Below are positions 26,016-33,298 of a DNA stretch of 37,611 bases, piece by piece (positions within the stretch are counted from its first letter, which is position 1; each line of letters starts with the position of its first letter). The DNA comes from Oscillospiraceae bacterium (lineage in GTDB: Bacteria; Bacillota; Clostridia; Oscillospirales; Oscillospiraceae). Under the pieces are notes generated by a model that saw nothing but the letters and a program-made list of their open reading frames with translations, had not been told where the DNA came from and ran no database searches. The DNA is taken from contig WQWC01000020.1 in assembly GCA_009785525.1 (NCBI GenBank), positions 1-37,611 on the forward strand. Reading direction: 5' to 3'. The position numbers and the translations under genes were made by a program.

Positions 26016-26187
26016 AATTGTTCTCCCTTCAATATTAAATCCGGCGGCAGGTATTGCAAAACACCGCTCATCTTATACATTACTATAACTTATATATTAT
26101 TGAATGGCAATGATTTTTATGGTATACTAATAGTCAGGAACTGTCGCTTGGCGGCTCGGTCACTCTCTTGCAAAGGGGGTGATACGA

Positions 26188-26224
26188 TATGGTTACATAT
26201 TATGCGCTTTTCGCGTATACCACA
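26188..26224 (+). pseudogene. Remnant of a putative holin-like (type I) toxin gene
   Basis: AAAGGGGGTGATACGAT precedes an ATG encoding MVTYYALFAYT, the N-terminal signature of small putative holin-like toxins (MVTYEALF...) of Firmicutes, with the same strong ribosome binding site. After about 11 codons the hydrophobic helix is replaced by unrelated sequence (THHRPLSIPPRG), although the frame stays open to 26431. It is best read as a truncated or frameshifted toxin gene. Confidence 0.45.
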
Positions 26225-26329
26225 CATCACCGTCCTTTGTCAATACCGCCGCGCGGGAGCAGACAGGGGTTTTGCAGGATTACAGTAGAAGAGTTACACA
26301 CGGGGAGGCGTAGAAATTGCCCCAAACAC

Positions 26330-26358
26330 TTGACTTTCTCGTTCCCATATGGTATTAT
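26330..26358 (+). promoter_or_regulatory. Promoter of a short transcript
   Basis: TTGACT (26330-26335), 17-bp spacer, TATTAT (26353-26358). It is followed after 12 bases by GGAGG and a small ORF, and about 230 bases later by a hairpin terminator. Confidence 0.7.
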
Positions 26359-26381
26359 TAATGCCACTTGGAGGGTTTGCC

Positions 26382-26456
26382 ATGATTATATCACGTGCTT
26401 ATACACTTGCAGTTATAAAATGCTCTGTTAAAAAGGATAATCGACGAGACATTTAG
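26382..26456 (+). CDS. Tiny ORF (24 residues) with promoter and ribosome binding site
   Basis: ATG preceded by TTGGAGGG at 7-base spacing and by a near-consensus promoter whose start site would lie only about 17 bases upstream. The peptide begins MIISRAYTLAVIK, with a hydrophobic first half, and ends in a basic tail (KKDNRRDI). Size and layout are those of small membrane-active or leader peptides. No family is recognised. It may be the first cistron of a transcript that also carries the 23-residue ORF at 26503. Confidence 0.45.
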   Translation: MIISRAYTLAVIKCSVKKDNRRDI

Positions 26457-26502
26457 CGGAGCTTAATCAGGGAATGTTACGTCCCGAGGTTCGTCGGCAA
26501 TT

Positions 26503-26574
26503 ATGGAGACAAGTTTAGGTATAGTTTTTGCTATGCTTATATTGATGTCGCTATTTGCCGATCAGAATGACTAA
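26503..26574 (+). CDS. Tiny hydrophobic peptide ORF (23 residues)
   Basis: Encodes a single hydrophobic helix (SLGIVFAMLILMSLFA) with an acidic end (DQND). The ribosome binding site is poor (GAGG about 13 bases upstream). Inverted segments just upstream (CGACGA / TCGTCG) suggest the start lies in structured RNA. A terminator follows 11 bases later. It resembles type I toxins or small membrane regulators in size and composition only; no homology is claimed. Confidence 0.35.
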   Translation: METSLGIVFAMLILMSLFADQND

Positions 26575-26585
26575 GATTGAGTTTT

Positions 26586-26615
26586 AAGGCTGCGGATGGT
26601 TTCGTCCGCAGCCTT
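26586..26615 (+). terminator. Terminator of the short transcript
   Basis: A perfect 11-bp stem AAGGCTGCGGA / TCCGCAGCCTT with an 8-base loop, followed by a short T stretch. It closes the transcript starting near 26365. Confidence 0.7.
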
Positions 26616-26746
26616 TATGATTTTACGGAGCATGTCTCCGCACGCGGAAAGGTTGCGCGTTTTCACTTGTGAAGCGCTTGGCTTCTCCGCTATTTTTATG
26701 GTCGAACCACCCAAAATTATGGTACAATATCAAGGAGGATAAATAT

Positions 26747-29700
26747 ATGTTTAAGCAAGAGAACCGAAAAGTATACAAAACGCTGAGCGACGGGACTGAG
26801 ATTGTCGAGTACGATGACTCGCTTGCCCCCGCATTGGCTGACATGTGGAACCAAAGCCGCGAAAGCTGGGGCGGCGGCAATGAGGTCACCACCGCCGAGG
26901 AAATCATCACCGACCACGCGGGCGGCGCGTTTTTCAATGTATTTGTCGCCGTTACTAAAGAGGGTGAGGCCGTTGGTTATTGCAGCTTTAAAAGGTATTA
27001 CAAGGACGAAGATACCGCGTATGTGAATCTGCTTAACGTGCGTCCTGACTATCACGGCAAAAAGCTTGGGCGTGAGCTTGTACTCCTGTGTGTGGAGGAG
27101 ACGATTGCGCGGGGAATGCCGCGGCTTGATATCCACACATGGCCGGGGAACACCAAAGCCGTGCCGCTGTACAAAAAATGCGGCTTCCTTTGGGAAGACC
27201 GGTCGGACAGTACGCACCTGAGCAACTATATACCGACCGTATTGAAAACCGGACTGTTCCAAAACTTTTTCAAGACGGCGGATTGGTATGCCGATTCCTC
27301 GCGCGAGATAGCTATCAAGCCGGACGGTGTGAAGTCCGATAAGTTCGAGTTCTTTGACTATGAATGGGAAAAAGACGGCGAACATCTGCGCGTTGGCTTT
27401 GAAAAAACAGGGCGGCGTATCCGCCTTGTCGAGACGGATGGTTACTTAATCGAAATGACGGCGGAGAATCACGCGCTTGCGTTCGGGTTCAAATACCGCT
27501 GCACCTTCCGTGTCGTGAACAAGACAGGGAATGCTCTGGACATTGAAATCAAGGGAAAAAATGACGGCGTGATAAAATTCGACGCACATTGGGTATCAAC
27601 CGTCAGTTCCGAGGCTGTGTTTGACACCGAGTTCTTTGTCGGCGAAATCACTGAAGCGCAGGACGAATGGCGTATGCACCCCTGCGTACTCGCCGATGTC
27701 ACTGTAAACGGCGCTCCCGCGGAATTCGGACTGGGAATCGAACCGAAGTTCCCGCTCGCGGTGAGTATGATTGAAAAGCGGCTCTTTACACGCGCGGGCA
27801 TGTCGGAAGATGTATATTTCAACATCAAAAACGCGTTGACGCGCAGCGCGTCGGTGCGGTTCACACTGCCGGATAACGCGCTGACGCGTTTCGGCCAGGC
27901 GGAATTCGCCCTGTCGCCGGAACCAGGCAAAGACGTATCGCTGAAAACGACAGCGCATATCACAGCCTGCGGTTACGTGAGCCTGCCTGTGACATATAAT
28001 ATCACTCTCGACACTGGGGAAGTCTTCAGCTTCACGCGTCCGCTGCACATTGTGAATCAAGGCGTTGACGGACAGTTCGCATTTGAGACGGAGGACACGC
28101 GCGGCGCGGTAAACGGTCCGTGGCGGCTGAGTATGGATAAAAAGAACAACACCATCGTGCTGGCCCGCGTTGCGCCGTCTGAGACAAGTTTTGCGCGGTT
28201 CCGTGCCACGCAGATAGGCAAGCCGTACTCTGAGGAGTTTGATCTAATGAACCCGGCGGATCTACGGATATCTTTCAACGGCCCGAACGCGGTGTTCGAG
28301 GTGGATTTCGCGTCGAAAGCGTTTGACGGGGCGCTCCTGACCGATGTGTACGAATTCAGCGCGGCGGGCGTTCTGAACCGCCGACACAGGCTCTCGAACA
28401 CGTCACAAAAAACGCTGGATTTGCATATTAAGACGAATTATTGGACAAATATCGAACGCCGCGCCGTATTGCCGAATGACGGTGCGTTTCACGAAGCCGG
28501 GGATGTGGCAGCATTTTGTTTTTCCGGGCTGTCGTCAGAGAAAATCGACGAAAACTGGGCTTTCGACACAAGCAACGCGAACCCCACCGGCGTGTTCTGG
28601 CCGCCTGAATATAAGCCGGTGATAGCGTACGATGATGAGCTCATGTTTGAGCACCCGACCGGTGAGCTTGCCCCGGGCGGGCACTTTGAATCCAAGCCCG
28701 TCACGTATATGTGCGGCGTGTTCACCGACTTCGCGGATTTCCGCAGTTACGTGCTGGGCATACACGAGAAAGAGGGCAATAAACCGCGCACGACCAAACC
28801 GCTGGAAGTCACCGCGAACGGCGGCAATCCCGTGCTGTCAGGCAGTCAGCTTGAATTAAGCGTCCGCAACAATCGCCTGATTGAGCGCGAGGGGTCTGTA
28901 ATTGTCTCGTCGCAGGACAGCCTGTTCACGCAAGAAACTCGCGAAACACCGGAAGATGAGGAGTGGAATGCCCTCACGTTCACAGTCCCGATAACGGGCG
29001 CGGGCGTGCATACCGCCGATTTTGGGCTAAGATTCGCGGCCTTTGAAAAGGACATTCAGCGGGCGCTATTCGTGCCGGATGCCAGCCGAGTCACTTCCAG
29101 GGAGCGGGACGGCGTGTTCACCGTGACAAATGGAAATATAGCCTTTTCCGCCGCTCCCGGATATTCGGACGCACTGTTCTCGTTGAAATACGACGGGTTT
29201 GAATGGCTGTTCTCCAAATATCCTGAGCATGTGCCTTACGCGTGGTGGAATCCGTTTATCGGCGGGGTGCAGACTCGGTTTGCTAACATGAGTAACAGCC
29301 TGACAATCCGCGAACGCATTACCGCCGCATTTACCGAGGAGGCGGACACGTTCGGCAACATGTGGACGGGAATACGTACGGATTTAACCGTGGAGAACTT
29401 TGAGCGATACAAGGGAATCAGCTATTCGCAGTATTTCTTGACGCTGCCGGGCGTCCCCGTGCTGTGCCATTTCACACGGTTTGCGAATAATTCGGGACTG
29501 TATCTATCGGCGGAAGAGGTGTATACGAGCGTGTTCCTGTCCGGCCGGGATGGCATGAGCGATATATACGCGTCGGTGACGAATTCCGATAAAGAGCAGT
29601 TCTGCCTGCGCATGGGCGGCGACGATATGGAGATGCCTTTTGACAAGCTTGCCGTTGTCACGCGCGAGGGCGAAAATCCGCGCGGGGAGGCGCTGCACAT

Positions 29701-29893
29701 ATTTAAGGACGCTAAGCGTGACATGGGGGCCATTGAGATGACTAACGACGCAGATCATACAGGCATCGGTGCAGAGCTGAAAATTTCCGCAGAGGACGGC
29801 GGCACTTACACCACGTGCCCCGTGTTCCTGATTTTTGCGGAAAAAGACATGACTCTTGAGTCGCTGACGGACTTGGAGAATATATATTTTTAG
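26747..29893 (+). CDS. GNAT acetyltransferase fused to a ~900-residue uncharacterised region
   Basis: A 1048-residue protein without signal peptide. Residues about 12-150 are a GNAT N-acetyltransferase (FVAVTKEGEAVGYCSF, VNLLNVRPDYHGKKLGRELV as the acetyl-CoA motif, and PLYKKCGF). The remaining roughly 900 residues are beta-rich (ITAEN, FRVVNKTGNALDIEIKG, DWYADSS and others), reading as several beta-sandwich modules, with an aromatic-rich stretch WLFSKYPEHVPYAWWNPFIGG near residue 825. I do not recognise a family; glycan-related function is only a guess. The start at 26747 is set by AAGGAGG 8 bases upstream; an open extension to 26669 lacks one. An extended -10 (TGGTACAAT, about 26710-26718) lies just upstream. 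Confidence 0.85.
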   Translation: MFKQENRKVYKTLSDGTEIVEYDDSLAPALADMWNQSRESWGGGNEVTTAEEIITDHAGGAFFNVFVAVTKEGEAVGYCSFKRYYKDEDTAYVNLLNVRPDYHGKKLGRELVLLCVEETIARGMPRLDIHTWPGNTKAVPLYKKCGFLWEDRSDSTHLSNYIPTVLKTGLFQNFFKTADWYADSSREIAIKPDGVKSDKFEFFDYEWEKDGEHLRVGFEKTGRRIRLVETDGYLIEMTAENHALAFGFKYRCTFRVVNKTGNALDIEIKGKNDGVIKFDAHWVSTVSSEAVFDTEFFVGEITEAQDEWRMHPCVLADVTVNGAPAEFGLGIEPKFPLAVSMIEKRLFTRAGMSEDVYFNIKNALTRSASVRFTLPDNALTRFGQAEFALSPEPGKDVSLKTTAHITACGYVSLPVTYNITLDTGEVFSFTRPLHIVNQGVDGQFAFETEDTRGAVNGPWRLSMDKKNNTIVLARVAPSETSFARFRATQIGKPYSEEFDLMNPADLRISFNGPNAVFEVDFASKAFDGALLTDVYEFSAAGVLNRRHRLSNTSQKTLDLHIKTNYWTNIERRAVLPNDGAFHEAGDVAAFCFSGLSSEKIDENWAFDTSNANPTGVFWPPEYKPVIAYDDELMFEHPTGELAPGGHFESKPVTYMCGVFTDFADFRSYVLGIHEKEGNKPRTTKPLEVTANGGNPVLSGSQLELSVRNNRLIEREGSVIVSSQDSLFTQETRETPEDEEWNALTFTVPITGAGVHTADFGLRFAAFEKDIQRALFVPDASRVTSRERDGVFTVTNGNIAFSAAPGYSDALFSLKYDGFEWLFSKYPEHVPYAWWNPFIGGVQTRFANMSNSLTIRERITAAFTEEADTFGNMWTGIRTDLTVENFERYKGISYSQYFLTLPGVPVLCHFTRFANNSGLYLSAEEVYTSVFLSGRDGMSDIYASVTNSDKEQFCLRMGGDDMEMPFDKLAVVTREGENPRGEALHIFKDAKRDMGAIEMTNDADHTGIGAELKISAEDGGTYTTCPVFLIFAEKDMTLESLTDLENIYF

Positions 29894-29928
29894 TAATGGT
29901 ATCTCCACCCCACGCAGCGCGCACTACG

Positions 29929-30160
29929 ACCACCCCGTCGGCTTCGCCGCCACCCCTCCAAGGAGGGGAATGGGACGGAGGTTACGCCCAAAAATTCCCC
30001 TCCTTGGAGGGGTGCCCCGAAGGGGCGGGGTGGTTCTCTCGCGCATGGTACAAACACCGTGCAGAGGCAGCCTTTGTTCGTCCGTGAGTCTGCAAAATGC
30101 AGGGATATGCGGACGCACGCGCCCCTACATCGTCTAAAGCCCCCTTCGCGAACGAAGGGG
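29929..30160. mobile_element. Palindromic MITE-like element, copy 2 (inverted relative to copy 1)
   Basis: The palindromic core (29929-30035) begins ACCACCCCGTCGGCTTCGCC and ends GGGGCGGGGTGGTT, with inner CCCCTCC/GGAGGGG palindromes, closely matching copy 1. The associated segment CGTCTAAAGCCCCCTTCGCG (30131-30150) is the reverse complement of the segment flanking copy 1, but about 95 bases farther away. The whole intergenic gap 29894-30218 is accounted for by this element and the amidohydrolase ribosome binding site. Confidence 0.75.
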
Positions 30161-30218
30161 AAGGGGGATGTCCCTCAAAAAGTACACAAAAAAATTCACA
30201 ACAAGGAGGACACAAGCA

Positions 30219-31064
30219 ATGAAAATAATTGACGCGCATATACATTATTCAGATATCGAAGCGTTCCGGCAATGCGCCCGGGATATGTCCCTGGTCGATT
30301 ATTCGGAGGAGGGATTTGTCCGTGAGACCGCGGAAAACCAAGTCGTCCGGTCGGTCTGTATGGGATTGTTCGAGAACACGCCGGGCGCGTTTCCTGACGC
30401 GGGCGCGAACACGCCGATGCTTGCGAAACTGACTGACGAGATGCCGCCCGGAATGTCGCTGTGCATAGGCATAAACCCGCACACGGTGACGGCGCGGAGC
30501 ATCGCGGAAACGGAGGCTCTGATCAAGTCCTCCGGCCGTGTCTGCGGGTTCAAGATTTACGCCGGGTATTATCATTTCCACGTGACCGACCCGGTGTTCG
30601 ACCCGGTATACGCGCTGGCGGAAAAATATGATTTAAGCGTCGCCATACACGGGGGCGAGACATACTCTGAAAGGGGACTTCTGGAGTATTCGCACCCCTT
30701 GCGCGTAGATAGGCTTGCCGTGGCGCATCCTGATATGCGAATCGTTATCTGCCACATGGGTGCGCCGTGGAGTTTTGACGCGTGCGAGGTCGCGGTCAAA
30801 AACAAAAACGTGCATGTGGACATATCCGGCCTGCTTGTGGGGAGTCCGGAGTATATAGCGCAGTCCGCCGCGAAACCTTTGCTGCTGGACAGATACAGAC
30901 AGGCGCTTACGTTCATGGATAACTATGACAAAGTGCTTTACGGCACCGACTGGCCGCTTACGCGGATGGAACCGTATATCGAATTCTGCAAGCTGCTGGT
31001 TCCGCCGGAGACGTATGAAAAAGTGTTTTACCAAAACGCGGCAAGGGTTTATCGGCTGGAGTAA
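30219..31064 (+). CDS. Amidohydrolase-family TIM-barrel metal hydrolase
   Basis: A 281-residue amidohydrolase-2-type enzyme. Metal ligands are H7 and H9 (MKIIDAHIHYS), H144 (VAIHGGETYS), H179 (IVICHMGAPW) and D244 (YGTDWPL); K112 lies in GFKIYAGYY. Members act as decarboxylases, lactonases or amidases; the substrate here is unknown. AAGGAGGA precedes the ATG at 30219; the frame extending upstream to 30168 lacks a site. It is the last gene before the CRISPR array, with the 85-base gap to the first repeat holding no clear promoter. Confidence 0.9.
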   Translation: MKIIDAHIHYSDIEAFRQCARDMSLVDYSEEGFVRETAENQVVRSVCMGLFENTPGAFPDAGANTPMLAKLTDEMPPGMSLCIGINPHTVTARSIAETEALIKSSGRVCGFKIYAGYYHFHVTDPVFDPVYALAEKYDLSVAIHGGETYSERGLLEYSHPLRVDRLAVAHPDMRIVICHMGAPWSFDACEVAVKNKNVHVDISGLLVGSPEYIAQSAAKPLLLDRYRQALTFMDNYDKVLYGTDWPLTRMEPYIEFCKLLVPPETYEKVFYQNAARVYRLE

Positions 31065-31149
31065 AGATAGTTCAGACAAGGTTCGTGTATACCCTAATAA
31101 TCGGGGTCGGGGCTTCTTGGACGGTGCAGGGATTCTCAAGACATAAATG

Positions 31150-31977
31150 GTTATAGTTCCCGGATGATTGTTGGTATGGTATAATGATATCGCGAGAGAA
31201 GCGGCAGAGGAACAGGTTATAGTTCCCGGATGATTGTTGGTATGGTATAATTAACCGTGAGATTGTCCGGCAGATGCAGGGGTTATAGTTCCCGGATGAT
31301 TGTTGGTATGGTATAATCTGATCAACGGCCAGCACATCAACGCAACAGTTATAGTTCCCGGATGATTGTTGGTATGGTATAATGGTTCTGCTTGTTTTCA
31401 TAAAGCTGTTTGCGTTATAGTTCCCGGATGATTGTTGGTATGGTATAATCGCTGATCCAGGGCGAAGCACATAACGACAGTTATAGTTCCCGGATGATTG
31501 TTGGTATGGTATAATATTAACGGCGTGTTCCTGATGCGGGTATAGGTTATAGTTCCCGGATGATTGTTGGTATGGTATAATTCGGAAATCCCGGTCTATA
31601 AACAATCGCTTGTTATAGTTCCCGGATGATTGTTGGTATGGTATAATCCCACGCCGGACACAGTCGCTATTGCTGAGGTTATAGTTCCCGGATGATTGTT
31701 GGTATGGTATAATCGCGATGGCGGAGTCAGTGGAGAGTCTAGTGTTATAGTTCCCGGATGATTGTTGGTATGGTATAATCATGGCGTCAGAGATGAGCGT
31801 GTGATCGAAGTTATAGTTCCCGGATGATTGTTGGTATGGTATAATCGATGATGCGGGCGTGTTCATAGTATATAAGTTATAGTTCCCGGATGATTGTTGG
31901 TATGGTATAATATGGGAACACGGGCGTATAGCGGCTTTCAAGTTATAGTTCCCGGATGATTGTTGGTATGGTATAAT
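31150..31977 (+). CRISPR. Type II-C CRISPR array: 13 repeats, 12 spacers
   Basis: Thirteen 36-bp repeats start every 66 bp from 31150 to 31942; all appear identical, and all 12 spacers are exactly 30 bp. The repeat begins GTTATAGTTCCCGGATGATT and ends TTGGTATGGTATAAT. The crRNA sense is plus: repeats of Neisseria (GTTGTAGCTCCC...) and Campylobacter (GTTTTAGTCCC...TATGGTAAAAT) type II-C arrays have the same shape, and the tracrRNA anti-repeat is complementary in this orientation. Each repeat 3' end is TG-G-TATAAT, a perfect extended -10 promoter, so each spacer can be transcribed on its own, as described for N. meningitidis. The array converges with cas2. No degenerate terminal repeat marks the older end. 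Confidence 0.98.
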
Positions 31978-32031
31978 AGACCCCACAGAAAGCGTTGAAT
32001 GGCGAGAACTTCACGCTTTTTGTGGGGTCTA
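31978..32031. terminator. Hairpin between the CRISPR array and cas2
   Basis: An 18-bp inverted repeat (AGACCCCACA...AAAGCGT with ACGCTTT...TGTGGGGTCT, one G-T pair) with an 18-base loop starts at the base after the last repeat. No long T-run follows on either strand. Its place between convergent array and cas transcription suggests a bidirectional terminator or RNase III-type barrier. Confidence 0.6.
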
Positions 32032-32076
32032 TTATTTGCAGGAATAGATACTACATATGGTCACTGCGCTGATTTT

Positions 32077-32397
32077 TCAGAAAAAAGTCAGCTGCTCAGT
32101 CTCAAACGCATTATCGCACGCGGTTAGCTTGCCTACCAGAATTTCAATACTTTGGTATTGCTTTTCCGTAATAACAAGCATACGGATAGATCCATTGCCC
32201 GGCAAACAGTTATATAGCCGTTGCCTGTGCTTTTCAACCGCATCCGATCCGTTGCAGGTTCTGGCATAGAAGGAATATTGCAGCATATGATAACCGTCTT
32301 TAAGCAAAAAATTGCGAAATTGTGTGGCAACACGCCGCTCCGTTTTGGTTTTAACTGGCAAATCGAAAAATACAAGAATTCTCATAAATTTATTCAT
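32077..32397 (-). CDS. cas2: CRISPR-associated endonuclease Cas2
   Basis: A 106-residue Cas2, partner of Cas1 in spacer integration. Diagnostic: MRILVFFDLPVKTKTERR with the conserved Asp of the first beta strand, FRNFLLKDGYHMLQYSFYAR, and RMLVITEKQYQSIEIL. The start at 32397 gives the N-terminus MNKFMRIL, and its ATG overlaps the cas1 stop (ATGAATAA), suggesting coupling; the next ATG, at 32385, is possible. It is the last gene of cas9-cas1-cas2. No csn2 or cas4 follows, which defines subtype II-C. Confidence 0.95.
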   Translation of the reverse strand: MNKFMRILVFFDLPVKTKTERRVATQFRNFLLKDGYHMLQYSFYARTCNGSDAVEKHRQRLYNCLPGNGSIRMLVITEKQYQSIEILVGKLTACDNAFETEQLTFF

Positions 32398-33295
32398 ACT
32401 TGTGTAAGCTGAGCGCGATAAGCTCTGGCAATAGTAACGCTTTCGCCCTGCCCGCGCAGACGGCTGAAAAGCTTTGTATTGTGAGTTCAATTGCGTAGGA
32501 CACAGTGTGTTTTTTACCGTTTAGCAAAATATTATAATTGATAAGGTTGACAAGCTGCCCCTTAATGCCGCTTGTCAGGCTGTCATCACAATCGGCGTGT
32601 TTTGCTGCATACAGGTCTACAATCGGCCTGTAAGGTTCTATAAAATCATCCGCCAGATTAAATTGGTTTAATGTTGAGTGATGCTGCAATCCAAACATGG
32701 GAAGAAACCCGTACACGGCAAGGTTTCTCGCAACACATCCGCGCACGATGGCATAGCCGTAATTTAACCAAGAGTTTCGCGCATCTACGGAGTCTCCCCG
32801 CACGAAATCACGGCCAAACAGCGCGGGAAAATATTTGGCTGCGGCATGTGCTTCCGTATGTTCTTTATCACCTGAGCGAACTTGCGCAGACAGTAAGTCC
32901 AGCTCACGCGAAACCGCATCCTCTTCGCAAAGAGAGAGGCATTTTGCTTGATTTCGGATCTTGGCGGAAACAATTTGCTGCCACATTTGCTTTTTAGCGG
33001 GCATAGAAAGTGAAAGCTGATTTCTTGCAATTTCAAGCCCGCGTGAATGTTGCGAAAACGGTTCTAGCACAGCGCACGGCAGGTGATACTCATCACAAAT
33101 AAATACTGCGACGCCGCTTTGCGCAAGTACTCCAAGAAGGGCTGTTGTAACTGCTGTTTGGCGGTTTTCGATCAGGAGGGTATTAATGTCTTCTATCGGT
33201 AAAGTTACATCCGCTGCTTCGGTTTTGATCCTAATCTGCTTATTTTGCAGCGATAGATGCGCCTCGTTTTGGATTATAATATTCCGATAAGGCAT
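32390..33295 (-). CDS. cas1: CRISPR integrase Cas1
   Basis: A 301-residue type II Cas1. It integrates new spacers at the array with Cas2. The metal-binding catalytic residues are in place: E148 (HTEAHAAAKYFPALFG), H205 (FGLQHHSTLNQF) and E220 (LADDFIEPYRPIVD). The N-terminal beta domain reads MPYRNIIIQNEAHLSLQN. Length and residue numbering match S. pyogenes-type Cas1 closely. It begins 3 bases after the cas9 stop, with GGGAGG inside the cas9 3' end as ribosome binding site. Confidence 0.97.
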   Translation of the reverse strand: MPYRNIIIQNEAHLSLQNKQIRIKTEAADVTLPIEDINTLLIENRQTAVTTALLGVLAQSGVAVFICDEYHLPCAVLEPFSQHSRGLEIARNQLSLSMPAKKQMWQQIVSAKIRNQAKCLSLCEEDAVSRELDLLSAQVRSGDKEHTEAHAAAKYFPALFGRDFVRGDSVDARNSWLNYGYAIVRGCVARNLAVYGFLPMFGLQHHSTLNQFNLADDFIEPYRPIVDLYAAKHADCDDSLTSGIKGQLVNLINYNILLNGKKHTVSYAIELTIQSFSAVCAGRAKALLLPELIALSLHKYE

Positions 33296-33298
33296 ATG

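Noticed and set aside
29896-30245. Small frames between the GNAT fusion and the amidohydrolase
   Set aside because: They lie inside the second palindromic element and have no start signals.
31546-31611. Partial match of a spacer segment (GCGTGTTCCTG) to the GNAT-fusion gene near 29530
   Set aside because: Only about 11 bases match; too short to be a self-target.
31072-31986. A 304-codon minus-strand open frame with repeated IIPYQQSSGNYN units
   Set aside because: It is the CRISPR array read backwards. The 66-bp period is divisible by three and the repeat lacks a stop in this frame, so the frame stays open by arithmetic.
32032-32076. A possible csn2 or cas4 gene beyond cas2
   Set aside because: Only 45 bases lie between cas2 and the hairpin, and the array follows; no fourth adaptation gene is present, consistent with subtype II-C.
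32398-32490. A 31-residue N-terminal extension of Cas2
   Set aside because: It lies within the cas1 coding end in another frame and precedes the conserved Cas2 first strand; the ATG at 32397 overlapping the cas1 stop is better.
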